A program made the position numbers and the translations under genes. From Timema cristinae (taxonomy: Eukaryota > Arthropoda > Insecta > Phasmatodea > Timematidae), in the NCBI GenBank assembly GCA_039000515.1, contig JBCFYV010000012.1, forward strand, positions 113,905,949 to 113,969,948: DNA of 64,000 nucleotides, written 5' to 3'. The number at the start of each line of letters is the position of its first letter. The stretch's first letter is position 1. Positions 56,901 through 64,000 of this stretch are shown in pieces. The notes beneath the pieces were generated by a model. That model had not been told where the DNA came from. It searched no databases and was given only the letters and a program-made list of their open reading frames with translations.

Positions 56901-59900
56901 CACCCGATTTTGCGTGAGGAGTAGAAAACCATTTATAAAAATTCATCTTCATTCATCCGACTGGGATTGAACCTCGATGAATGATCTCAACGTTTAAGGT
57001 GTCGGGTGGAGAATGATTCATAATTATTTTGTACCGTTTCAAACCGTTTCAGAATATTTTGAGGGATGTGTGCTAAGCATGAAGGACATATAATTTAAGG
57101 CACAAGATCTAAGCCATCAGGTATCAAGGAGCGGGTGGTAAGATGCTTGCTCAGGATGGATACAGGAAGTTGTATGGCTTAAAGGGGTAAGAGTATAGGA
57201 TGGGGACTGGAAGTTGTGCAGATCAAGGCTGGGGGTAAGAGACTGGAATGAGGGGAGAGGAGCGATTGGCGGGCATGGTAAGAGAAGGGGATGAAGGCTG
57301 GGAGGAGAGTACAAGCTGAAGGCTGGAATCTAGACTCAAGGGAGGAGGGGGGCTTCAAGGGGCAGAACGACAAATACAGGGACATAAGGCACTCTTGTGT
57401 GATTAAGAGCCTGTTAAGGTTAGGTTAAGTTAGAGGAGAAAGTGATCCAGAACTGTCATTTCAACCACTACTATCATGTTTATAACTTTGTTAGTTTTGA
57501 AATAATTTGTCACTTGAGCCACTGTTAACTGCATTCATCTCGATGTTTGTCGAGCAATTGGTTTTCTCGTGTCGGCCGCTAGGCTGTCCATCAATTTGTC
57601 CTCTTATATGGGAACTTGTCTATCACATGGTCCAGCTTGTGTCAATAACTTAGTCCACATCGTTTCTGCATGTCTAGCAATTGGTATTCTTACAGATTTG
57701 TTCTCTCGAGTCGATCGCTAGGTTGTCTATCACTTTGTACTCCTATACCTGAGCTTGTCTGGCAGTTGGTCCAAGTCGTGTCGGCCACTTGACCCACCCA
57801 GCTTCCAAATAATTTTTTATAGCTTGTCGAGCACTTTATTGTCTAGAAGTTTGTATGGTGCCGTGGGTATACTTCCTATAAATATAACCTTTCTAATCCC
57901 TAAAACCATTAACATAATTAGTAGTATAAGCGTATAACCCGAACGGCTAGTAAGACACAATGAATAAAAAAGTAGGTAGCCTATCTAATTGAGAAATTTT
58001 AGAAAAACTTTCTCTCTGTAGGCTAATGCATCCTTTTAATCAATATTCTTTATTATATTAGGCTATTTCTCAAAATAATTGTATTTTAAATTGTTTGTAG
58101 GCCTATTTTTTCTTTAAATTTATATATTTTTTCTTTAGGTATTAATAATTTCTTAATTTTTGCAGTTTTGCTTGGAAAGTGAACACTTGTAGAATTTATC
58201 CCAAAGTGCAACTTTATAGTTATTTCCAAGTATTTTTTTTTGTAATAAATAATCAAGTTAGGGCCTAAATGATTGTATCATTATCTATATTAACATATAT
58301 ATAATAGTGCATGTATAAACATTGTGACTTTTTATAATAATAATAATATAATAAAAAGTTTTATTTGTTTCCCATGGGTTGTATGCAAGAACTCCACTAA
58401 GTGGATGCTATGTGGACACTATCATGGGTTTGTTTGCGTGGAGCGATAGTGCTCTCGGGACCGCACTATCGGTCCACTAAGCATTCACTAACGTCCTTAC
58501 ATACCATACCACCCCATGTATTGTAAAAAAAGGGTAGCAAAATTTCTTTTTTAGTCCCTTGGGCATAAGGACAGTCAAATCTAAGACTGCGATAAGATGA
58601 CCATTTTTGACCTATCAAACTAGTAGTAAATTAACTTTGACACAAGACTCAAACCTGGGGCCTTTGTATGCCAATACCGGTACTGTATTTTAATACGTTT
58701 GTACCTTCAACACAAGAGGAATTAAGCTTATTCTAAGGTGTAGGGAAGATAAGAGTAGATCAATGCACCCGATCGGGGATTAAACCCCAACCCTCTTGTT
58801 ATTGACAACCATGTTATAATGTAAACACTGCAGGTTTCAAGAGACTTGCCAAGAACATGTAACAATTTTACTGACCTTAAGGTTGACTTTGAGCTTGAAT
58901 TCTTTCGAGCATACATTGCAGACAAACACTTCACTCTCCTTATTTACATGCCATTTGACATGCTGATCCAGTTTATCCTTGGACATGAACGTGTGAGGGC
59001 ACAAGTCGCATTTCCACGGTTTTTCGTGGACCTTTTCCCGGTGTTTGGTGCGCTCACAATCCGTAGGAAAAATCTCCCTGCATAGCCTGCATTTGAACCG
59101 CCCCTTACCTTCGTGTTCCAGGGCGTGTTTAGTAAAACTACCGCTTTTCTTGTATTTCTTACCGCAAATATTACACATTAAAGCATTTTTGGCGTCAGTC
59201 TTGTCTGTGTGGCTTTCCATGTGGTGTTGCAATATCGTTTTTAATTTAAACTCTTTCCCACAGTATTCACAAGTATACTGCCTCTCATTTCTTTCCGTGT
59301 GGATTTTTAAATGTTGCCTGAGTTCTAACTTAGTTTTACAAATAATTTCACATTGGTCACAAACGTAAGGTTTGTTTTTGAACTTTCCTCTTCTCTTTCC
59401 GTTATTTTCTGTTCGTTTTTTGTTTGTTGAGGTGCTGTTCGAGACTTTGTTTTCATCTTTTTCTTCTGTTTGTGTTAGACCGACTGCGTTACTGTGGAGT
59501 TTGGTATGACGCCGGAGTAATTGTTCTTGTGTAAAGTATTCATCGCAGTGTTTGCACGGGAAATGGGCAGGATCTTGGGTGGTTTGAAGACAGAACCTTT
59601 GCGTTTTCCGTCTTTTGGCCGGAAACTTGCGTTTCTGCTGTTGCGCCGCCTTTTTATTAGTGTGTGTGTTTTTAGCTTGTACATCCTTAAAGTATTTTTT
59701 TGACACATTGTGATTGGAACTTTTTTTATGTTTAGTGTTTATTTTAATAGTTGTTTTTAAACCACTTGTACACAACCCAGATACTTTTGACTCATTTTCA
59801 TTGGCTAAGTCACAGTCTTTAGATACAACTTTTCCTTCGATGAATGCCGTGCTTAAAAATTGAGTAGGATTAAATATAGGAAAATCCAAAATGTTATTGT

Positions 59901-59997
59901 CGACAATTATATTTGAATTATTTGGAAGTCTTTGCCTGGTAGTGATTTGTAAAGGACTGTAAAATATGTCATTACAAATAGACATTATTACTTTCAT
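48691..59997 (-). CDS. Multi-C2H2 zinc-finger protein, 4 exons, about 1,345 aa
   Basis: Probable nuclear DNA-binding protein; I do not recognise an orthologue. Exons 59997-58876, 54678-54402, 53873-53460 and 50913-48691 join with GT/AG sites and compatible phases (0, 1, 2), once single missing bases near 53823 and 50640 are allowed. Array 1 has 11 fingers; array 2 has 9. Nine consecutive fingers correspond one to one between arrays, including an unusual C2HC finger ending VESRC or VDSRC in both. Linkers are TGEKP-type in the last fingers. Between the arrays lies a long acidic, Ser/Asn-rich region with a 54-residue tandem repeat. No ZAD, BTB or KRAB domain is seen. The alternative is two tandem paralogous genes, the second starting at ATG 50544. 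The introns hold fold-back, SINE and LINE insertions. Confidence 0.62.
50110..50433 (-). repeat. Coding 54-residue tandem repeat, two copies
   Basis: Inside zinc-finger exon 4, GLIADLDSK...LDTFVGPTENK...NNSFLYPIIRE and GLIANVNSK...LDTIVGPTEDK...DNSFLYSAIRE follow each other head to tail, each ending in EEIKK. A third, partial start (FVGSTEKR) precedes them. The repeat is Asp/Asn/Ser-rich and probably disordered. Confidence 0.85.
51050..51570 (+). repeat. Dispersed AT-rich repeat, copy 2, in zinc-finger intron 3
   Basis: Same block order as 30230-30600 (TTTCTGTGATAGATCCATG, TTAACTAAACTAGGAATC, ACTAAAACTAGACTCAAA), interrupted by a SINE fragment at 51087-51240. Confidence 0.6.
51087..51240 (-). 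mobile_element. SINE type B, truncated, 12-bp TSD
   Basis: Shared tail and the start of the body on the minus strand, with several small deletions. AGACCATAAATA (51075-51086) and AGATCATAAATA (51241-51252) flank it. Confidence 0.82.
51735..51855 (-). mobile_element. LINE 3' coding tail, short copy
   Basis: The minus strand reads CKDMEVWKKLVRMD then stop, matching the end of the LINE fragment at 44969-45606 (CKDREVWRKLVRMN). Confidence 0.6.
52514..52977. mobile_element. tRNA-Lys-like inverted-repeat element, 464 bp
   Basis: The two ends are imperfect inverted repeats of about 170 bp: each starts at its outer edge with ATTTAAAAA, then GGACACA, a box B complement (GAATCAAACC), a box A complement (CCACTGAGCTATCCAG) and a GTGATGGACnTnTGAATATC block. 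The tRNA-like units point outward. It may be one terminal-inverted-repeat element or two SINEs head to head; the single arm at 18600-18860 shows the unit can occur alone. Confidence 0.55.
53247..53273. repeat. (TAA)9 microsatellite
   Basis: Nine TAA units after GGCTTAA, without a recognisable SINE body attached. Confidence 0.85.
53460..53873 (-). CDS. Zinc-finger gene, exon 3, with one-base frame break
   Basis: Acceptor TTTCACAG|GTATTC restores phase 1 and gives GIRPYMCEACGSTFSC. The reading frame then shifts: the paralogous array has TGTATAGGTAAT, here TGTATGGTAAC lacks one G of an expected GGG (about 53823). After that the frame gives GNLIKHRKTH, completing the finger, and a Pro/Ser/Tyr-rich tail. 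It can stop at TGA 53458-53456, but the stronger reading is donor AAGAG|GTGAGA at 53460/53459, phase 2, into exon 4. Confidence 0.75.
53930..54165 (+). mobile_element. SINE type C in zinc-finger intron 2
   Basis: CTAGTGGCCAAATAGTCTAA box A, GGGGTTTGAATCCCAG box B, CCAAGCAAATGCGGGTAG body, ACCTGAACAGATAGTAAAC tail. Confidence 0.75.
54402..54678 (-). CDS. Zinc-finger gene, exon 2 (three and a half fingers)
   Basis: Acceptor AAAACTTCAG|ATCC; the exon starts IHVESRCGTD, completing the finger begun in exon 1 as C2HC. Three C2H2 fingers follow (HTCKDC, FLCRFC, FVCKVC) with TGEKT and TGEKP linkers. It ends in phase 1 at donor ACACAG|GTATGTG. By hand count 68 of 81 finger residues are identical to the end of the second array. 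Confidence 0.87.
54720..55115. other. Zinc-finger intron 1, unclassified part
   Basis: Inverted similarity between GTAGCCCCATGACTTCTTTGG at about 54852 and AAAAAAGCCACAGGGCTACTG at about 55019 suggests a small inverted-repeat element of about 190 bp. No exon seen. Confidence 0.4.
55120..55300 (+). mobile_element. SINE type C in zinc-finger intron 1
   Basis: CGCTTCGTTTGGCCGCATGA box A region, ACTCTCGCAACATACTAGAA, GTTCAAGTCCCAGTCGGGTG box B region; the 3' half is shortened. Confidence 0.7.
55875..55981 (+). mobile_element. SINE type C, 5' part, split by fold-back element
   Basis: GCCTCTTTGGTGGCCACGTG, a head with an internal deletion, AAATCTCGGTCAAGTGTACT and CACTCTTCCTCCATAC, ending CGTGGGTA. 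Its continuation is at 57862-57968. Confidence 0.75.
56785..57000 (-). mobile_element. SINE type C inside the fold-back element
   Basis: Reverse-complement tail TACTACCCGTTCGCATTATA, body GCACCCGATTTTGCGTGAGG and box B region CATCCGACTGGGATTGAACC. Confidence 0.75.
57100..57400 (+). repeat. Purine-rich low-complexity segment
   Basis: GGAAGTTGTATGG, GACTGGAAGTTGTGC, GAGGGGAGAGGAGCG and GGGAGGAGAGTAC strings recur irregularly. Minus-strand Ser/Pro/Leu frames over it are artefacts. Confidence 0.65.
57862..57968 (+). mobile_element. SINE type C, 3' part, split by fold-back element
   Basis: Resumes CGTGGGTATACTTCC, then CCTTTCTAATCCCTAAAACC and the tail CCCGAACGGCTAGTAAG. Together with 55875-55981 it forms one element. 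Confidence 0.8.
58380..58490. other. Hairpin-rich unit in zinc-finger intron 1
   Basis: CGATAGTGC and GCACTATCG (58444-58452 and 58463-58471) are an exact 9-bp stem with a 10-base loop, enclosed by weaker inverted pairs CCACTAAGTGGATGC / GGTCCACTAAGCATTCAC. This may be one end of an unclassified MITE. Confidence 0.5.
58637..58690 (-). mobile_element. tRNA-Lys-like element fragment
   Basis: TGACACAAGACTCAAACCTG and GGGGCCTTTGTATGCCAATA match the right arm of 52514-52977 in reverse complement. Confidence 0.45.
58876..59997 (-). CDS. Zinc-finger gene, exon 1 (residues 1-374)
   Basis: ATG at 59997 follows an in-frame TAA nine bases upstream, so it is a plausible start. Residues 1-147 are basic and Asn/Lys-rich without a known domain. 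C2H2 fingers begin at about residues 148, 213, 243, 275, 303 and 330, and a seventh starts at 360 (FVCNVC) but lacks its histidines. The frame would run 12 codons more to a stop at 58837, but the donor TTAAG|GTCAGT at 58876/58875 splits the finger in phase 0, exactly where exon 2 supplies IHVESRC. Confidence 0.85.
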
Positions 59998-59999
59998 AG

Positions 60000-60930
60000 A
60001 ACTTTATCAGCATTTATACACCACTGGTCACAAAAGATGCTAGTTTTAATCATTTCAATAGAATTTAATATTACATAGTATCAGTAATTTGTTTTATTTG
60101 ATGACATTAGTATCTATAAGAAAGTGAGTTTATTTCAACTTTATGTTGAACCTCAATCTTCCATATAAGGTAATGTTTTCTATGATTCAAATCTAATCTG
60201 TCAAATCTGTCTATTTAGGTTTGTGCATTTGTATTACAGTTAAGTTAGGATCAGATGAGAATAGATCTTAAATAAAATAATAAAATAACAAGCAACCGAG
60301 TGGAGGGAGAGTAGAAAAAATAATTCAGGGGAAACCACCCCATGTAAATGAGTTTGGCATTTGTCCACTGTTAGAACTCAAATTCAAAACTGTCAAAATT
60401 TAGATAATCTGGCAACAGTGATGGGTACAAAACAGCCTCTTTAGTTGCTTAGTACTTAAAATGACAAGAACAAATCTTTAAAACACTCAGTTAATTAGCT
60501 GTCTGCTTATTGTCAATAAATCATGATTAGCCAATTACATTTGATTGAACATTGGTGAGTTAGGTTCTACCAATATAATATTCTAATGTCATTAAAAACC
60601 AGTAATAGCTTTTTAGAAATCAAAATTGATTTTATGACTCCATGCATTTTAAAACTATATTATTAATCTTCATATAACTAGTTTAATATGTTTCTTTATT
60701 TTAAACCAGTTTAGAGTTGAGCATTGTGTTTAGCTCCACAAACCTAATATGTAATAACATTTTCCCATTAAACAATGTTAAATAAAGCTACTTAAAAATA
60801 ATGCGTTTCTTGTTTTATATTATCTGTAATAAACTTATATTATACTATTTTTTCAAAGGTAAAAGTAAATATACTATAAAACACTCAACTAGAGAAAAAC
60901 ATTTAAAATATACATTCTAACGTGAGGTGT
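60000..60930. other. Intergenic AT-rich stretch between divergent genes
   Basis: No exon or intact repeat recognised. A short SINE-like crumb (GGAGGGAGAGTAGAAAAAAT) lies at about 60302. Confidence 0.5.
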
Positions 60931-60959
60931 AGTTGGTATCACTGTGCAAAAAATTTATT

Positions 60960-61110
60960 TGGTCACGAGAGTATGATCTGTATATCATGCGCATGTGCGA
61001 GTATAGAAAAGGTAATTAAACCATGGAATGAAGAATAGTCCATATTACGACACAGGCTGTCCGCAGTAGTAAACTTAGTTTGTGTGGAGAATTGTGTTAA
61101 ATTTATAAGT
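60960..61110. promoter_or_regulatory. Putative INTS13 promoter, NRF1-like motif
   Basis: CATGCGCATGTGCGAG at about 60987 is close to the NRF1/EWG palindrome GCGCAnGCGC and is the only such motif in the divergent gap. Transcription of INTS13 could start just downstream (about 61050-61100). Inferred from motif and position only. Confidence 0.3.
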
Positions 61111-61687
61111 AGAAATCTTGTTTGAGTAATCAGCGTGAGGATAAAATTTTAAGATTCAAATTCAAATAAATTAAAGGCAAAACTGTTGTTTGTTGTGGTG
61201 TATATACTGATTTTATCGGATATAAATTTAGTGCGAAGTCTAGAGGTAATAAGTCTATTTATTGTTTATGTTGTAAGGCTACGCCTGATTTGATTCATTT
61301 CTTAACCGGCCAAGTAATAACAATAAACTGCCCATGCTCAAATTTTTAATTTTTGTTAGTACCCAGTAGTGTGTTATTTTTATTTATTCTCATGAAAATA
61401 AAAATAATATGTACTTTTACGAGATATAATGGCCCAACAAAAGAGGTTAGTATTTATTTTGAATTAAATTATTATGTATTATCCATACTCTGCTCTCTAA
61501 TATTTTCATTAAGGGTAATTTTGCCACGAACTGTATTGTAGGCTTAAGTAGTATATTAGCAATAATGTGTTTTAATATAATAAATAATTACCGGTTTAAA
61601 ATTTTCGAGTGAAAACTACACGGTAGTCAATTTATTTGTTGACGATTGTCACTCACGTATTCATGTAAAACCCCACAGATTGTCAAT

Positions 61688-61705
61688 ATGAACGATAACT
61701 CGTAA
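61688..61705 (+). other. Short upstream ORF before INTS13
   Basis: ATG AAC GAT AAC TCG TAA lies six bases before the main ATG, in another frame. A CCCCACAG acceptor-like site at 61671-61678 could make it part of the second 5' exon. Confidence 0.45.
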
Positions 61706-61711
61706 CCAAGA

Positions 61712-61927
61712 ATGTATCCAGCAAATCACAAGACTATCTTCGTGTTAGACCACACGCCTTACTTTGGGATATCTTCCGAGTACCTCATCGAGTTTGATTT
61801 CACCAAGTCTCGTGGTCCTGGCTTCATACCTTTGGCACCTATCTCGAAGTCACTGTGGACATGTAGTGTTGAAGCCGCCATCGAGTACTGCAGGGTTGTG
61901 TGGGACCTGTTCCCCCAAGGAAAATTA
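61712..61927 (+). CDS. INTS13: Integrator complex subunit 13 (Asunder), first coding exon
   Basis: The 72 codons match the N terminus of INTS13/Asunder: [29 protein letters not shown] and [15 protein letters not shown] are characteristic, the last closest to the insect form. The protein is a subunit of the Integrator 3'-end processing complex, acting with INTS10 and INTS14 in the nucleus, and is needed for dynein localisation in fly spermatocytes. This segment is the start of its von Willebrand A-like domain. The start is ATG 61712; the exon ends at donor AAATTA|GTAAGT (61927/61928) in phase 0. The following exon (expected to begin near V-x-F-I-V-S-D) was not found to the window end, so the gene continues outside. 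It is divergent from the zinc-finger gene. Confidence 0.92.
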
Positions 61928-61997
61928 GTAAGTTGTAGCTTGGAGGTGTGAGAAGGTTACTTTTTAAATGTAAATCAAAATAAACGGATTTTTTTTA

Positions 61998-62245
61998 GCA
62001 TCACGTCTTACTACCCGTTCGGGTTATATACATCTATGTACTTTTAATGCTGATGGTTTTAGGGATTATGAATGGTATACTTTGAGGATATGTACCCGCA
62101 TTAACGTGGAGGGAGAGGAAAAAAAACATTTTGGAAAAAACATCCTCTTACACCCGACTGAGATACAAACCTCAATTTCCCTGTCATTGGCAGTCTATTC
62201 CACTGCAAGAGTGGTGTGTTAGACCATGCAACCATTCAAGCGGGT
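61998..62245 (-). mobile_element. SINE type C in INTS13 intron 1
   Basis: Reverse-complement tail CATCACGTCTTACTACCCGT, body TGTACCCGCATTAACGTGGA, box B region CACCCGACTGAGATACAAAC, head CATGCAACCATTCAAGCGGG. Confidence 0.82.
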
Positions 62246-62575
62246 AAGTGAATTTTTAAACATGCAAAGAAAATAAAAAGTCAAATATACCGTAGCCTAG
62301 GTCTTTTGTTGCTATATCATGTACCACCATTTTTAAACTAGGGCTTATTCATTAAGTGCATCTAGGTAAATAGAAAGGTGTGGAAAATAACAAAGCACAC
62401 TAAAACTCATACTATTTAACTCTGACATTTTGTTATTTACCTATGCTTTTAATCCCTGGTCAGAGTTTAAACTACTGTTTATTTGCTGTTATAAAATAAA
62501 TCAAATGTTGAATTTGAAGGTAATTTCACCTTTAACTTTGGCTATGTTATTACAAAGCTGCGTATGTCCCTAGAA

Positions 62576-62848
62576 TTATTAGCACCGCGTCTTACTACCC
62601 GTTCGGGTTATACGCACTTACGCTAATGTGTAATGGTAGGGTGATTGTGAGATGAAATGAAGGACTACAGTTTAACGTGGAATCCGAACCACGGTGGAGG
62701 CCTGGCATTCCCCACATTCACAAGATGTCTTGTCAGAGGTGAAGGAAGGGTTTGGCAATCAGATAAATCTGTGCCGGGACCGAGGATTGAACCCCGGCCG
62801 CCAGCACAGAAGTCTGACACCTTACCCCTAGACCACCAGGTCACCGAC
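62576..62848 (-). mobile_element. SINE type B, full length, 13-bp TSD
   Basis: Complete minus-strand element; TATGTCCCTAGAA flanks it exactly at 62563-62575 and 62849-62861. Confidence 0.95.
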
Positions 62849-62948
62849 TATGTCCCTAGAAAGTTGCATCCAATTTCAAAACTCGGTTTAACCTGAAAGA
62901 TTCGACACATTTATCAGTGTATAACCTGAACAGGTAATAAGACGTGAC

Positions 62949-63124
62949 CTCTGACAAGACATCTTGTGAATGTGTGGAATGTCTGGCTGCCACCGTGGTT
63001 CGGATTCCACGTTAAACTGTAGGTCCTTCATTTCATCTCACAATCACCCTACCATTACACATTAGCGTAAGTGCGTATAACCCGAACGGGTAGTAAGACG
63101 CGGTGCTAATAATAATAATAATAA
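62949..63124 (+). mobile_element. SINE type B, 5'-truncated, 14-bp TSD, inside a SINE tail
   Basis: Starts CTCTGACAAGACATC within the body and ends in (TAA)n. TAATAAGACGTGAC is repeated at 62935-62948 and 63125-63138. The target itself (TATAACCTGAACAGGTAATA before, GACACTAAAAAA after) is the tail of an older SINE. Confidence 0.9.
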
Positions 63125-63238
63125 TAATAAGACGTGACACTAAAAAAAAAGGCTTATCTTACTGTGTTTCACCATAATGTATTTTATTAGATAACGGTGC
63201 CATAGTTTAACCAGTCAATCAGACTGCTACCCTTCAAA

Positions 63239-63494
63239 CCCGCCTTGGTGGTCCAGTTGGCTAACCGCTAGTCGTGTTGAGCTCGACTGCTGACGACGGG
63301 GAGATTGAGGTTTGAATCTTGGTCGGGTGAACTGGGGATGTTTTTTCCTAAATGGTTTTCCACCCTCCCTCCATGCAAATGCGGGTTCACTTCCTCTAAT
63401 TCAACCTTCCCAATTCCTAATCCATTAGCATAATTAGTACTTAAGTGTATAACCCGAAGGGTAATAAGATGCGGTGGAAAATAAATAAATAAAA
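63239..63494 (+). mobile_element. SINE type A, full length
   Basis: CCCGCCTTGGTGGTCCAGTT head, GAGGTTTGAATCTTGG box B, GGGTTCACTTCCTCTAATTC body, CCCGAAGGGTAATAAG tail with one base lost from the hairpin, and an (AAAT)n end. Confidence 0.9.
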
Positions 63495-63623
63495 GGCCCT
63501 CATTAAAAAAAATAACTTCCAAATAGAAAGCCCATTCATTCATTAATACTGGAGCAAACTCTGATGTGGGAAGCTGGGCTTTGATCCCTGATCGGGTGCA
63601 TTGAGTTTATTTATTTTCCAAGT

Positions 63624-63740
63624 CTTGTTTTCCTATCAAGGCCTAGATTATTCTAATAAATGTTTACTGCCTTATCCTGTTTTCCTATCAAGGCCTAGAT
63701 TATTCTCATAAATGTTTACTGCCTTATCCTGTTTACCTAG
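63624..63740. repeat. 52-bp tandem duplication
   Basis: TGTTTTCCTATCAAGGCCTA starts at 63626 and again at 63678, with a third partial start at 63730. The two full copies differ at one position (AATAAA versus CATAAA). Confidence 0.85.
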
Positions 63741-64000
63741 ATTGATTAGTTTTGTCTCAGAAAAAAAAGTGAAAAGATTTATACAGCCTATTTCACTTCC
63801 CCATTTCTCTCGTTGTTCTCCCAAGGTAATCGTTTTAAATTTTAATAGATCTTTACACTGAATATCATCTCTGAGGGAACCGTGCGGCTAATATTGTGAA
63901 AACAGTATTGTTATTCTCTTGTTTTCGTGTGGTCAATCTTCTTTAAATAACTTGAAAGACAAGTTTGGCAAACTGGTCCATCGAGAGGGTCAGTAGCTCC
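63741..64000. other. INTS13 intron or flank, nothing recognised
   Basis: No exon matching the next INTS13 segment is visible. Confidence 0.4.

Larger units (their letters stand above)
55982..57861. mobile_element. Fold-back element with modular long inverted repeats, 1.88 kb
   Basis: The inverted arms (about 55995-56250 and 57540-57845) are built from short related modules: GTGATAGACAA, CTGCTAGACAA, GTGGTAGACAG, TCGACACGAGAGGACCAACTGC. The best-matching stretch is more than 110 bp near-identical (through CTTGGACCAACTGCTAGACA and GGCTGGGTGGGTCAAGTGGC). CGTGGGTA occurs at 55974-55981 and 57862-57869, an 8-bp target duplication, and the host SINE is collinear across it. The interior contains an older type C SINE and a purine-rich segment, no transposase. 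Eight bases would suit hAT or P-like transposases, but the class is not determined. Confidence 0.82.

Overview
The window looks like repeat-rich nuclear DNA from an arthropod, most likely an insect. The reasons are spliced genes with GT/AG introns, an INTS13/Asunder first exon closest to the insect form, a short TTAGG-type telomeric repeat, tRNA-derived SINEs, decayed LINE tails and many cut-and-paste elements. Species cannot be fixed from the sequence alone. There is no sign of bacterial DNA, and no CRISPR array, rRNA or convincing functional tRNA gene.

Three protein-coding genes are well supported, all in the right third. (1) 41.9-44.7 kb, + strand: alkyladenine/3-methyladenine DNA glycosylase (MPG/AAG) in two visible exons, all catalytic residues present, with a single-base frame break in the last exon. 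(2) 60.0-48.7 kb, - strand: a multi-C2H2 zinc-finger gene. I join four open segments into one transcript because donors, acceptors and reading phases agree at every junction. The product would be about 1,345 aa with 20 fingers, and nine consecutive fingers are duplicated in register. (3) 61.7 kb, + strand: the first coding exon of INTS13 (Asunder), divergent from the zinc-finger gene; the rest lies beyond the window. A possible minus-strand first exon with a GC-rich promoter sits at 31.4-31.6 kb.

Everything else is repeat. Three tRNA-headed SINE types (A, B, C here) share one 3' tail containing a small hairpin and a (TAA)n end; they occur about 40 times, often nested and with readable target-site duplications. 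Four large tandem arrays are present: 79-bp (3.5-4.4 kb, inside a DNA transposon), 92-bp (23.5-28.2 kb, about 51 copies with higher-order structure), 64-bp (32.0-34.3 kb) and 42-bp (37.4-38.3 kb). DNA transposons include a 1.88-kb fold-back element inserted in a SINE with an 8-bp target duplication (55.98-57.86 kb), a pogo/Tigger-like MITE (35.7-36.3 kb), a hAT-like MITE (47.36-47.71 kb), a 1.24-kb element carrying the 79-bp array, and a tRNA-like inverted-repeat element (52.5-53.0 kb).

Layout: 0-9 kb nested elements and simple repeats; 9-23 kb AT-rich with scattered SINEs; 23.5-28.2 kb satellite; 28-41 kb SINEs, minisatellites and MITEs; 41.9-44.7 kb MPG; 44.9-46.8 kb LINE remnants; 48.7-60.0 kb zinc-finger gene with element-filled introns; 60-62 kb divergent promoter and INTS13; 62-64 kb SINEs. 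Three conserved coding exons each lack exactly one base, which suggests residual consensus errors in the assembly rather than three dead genes.
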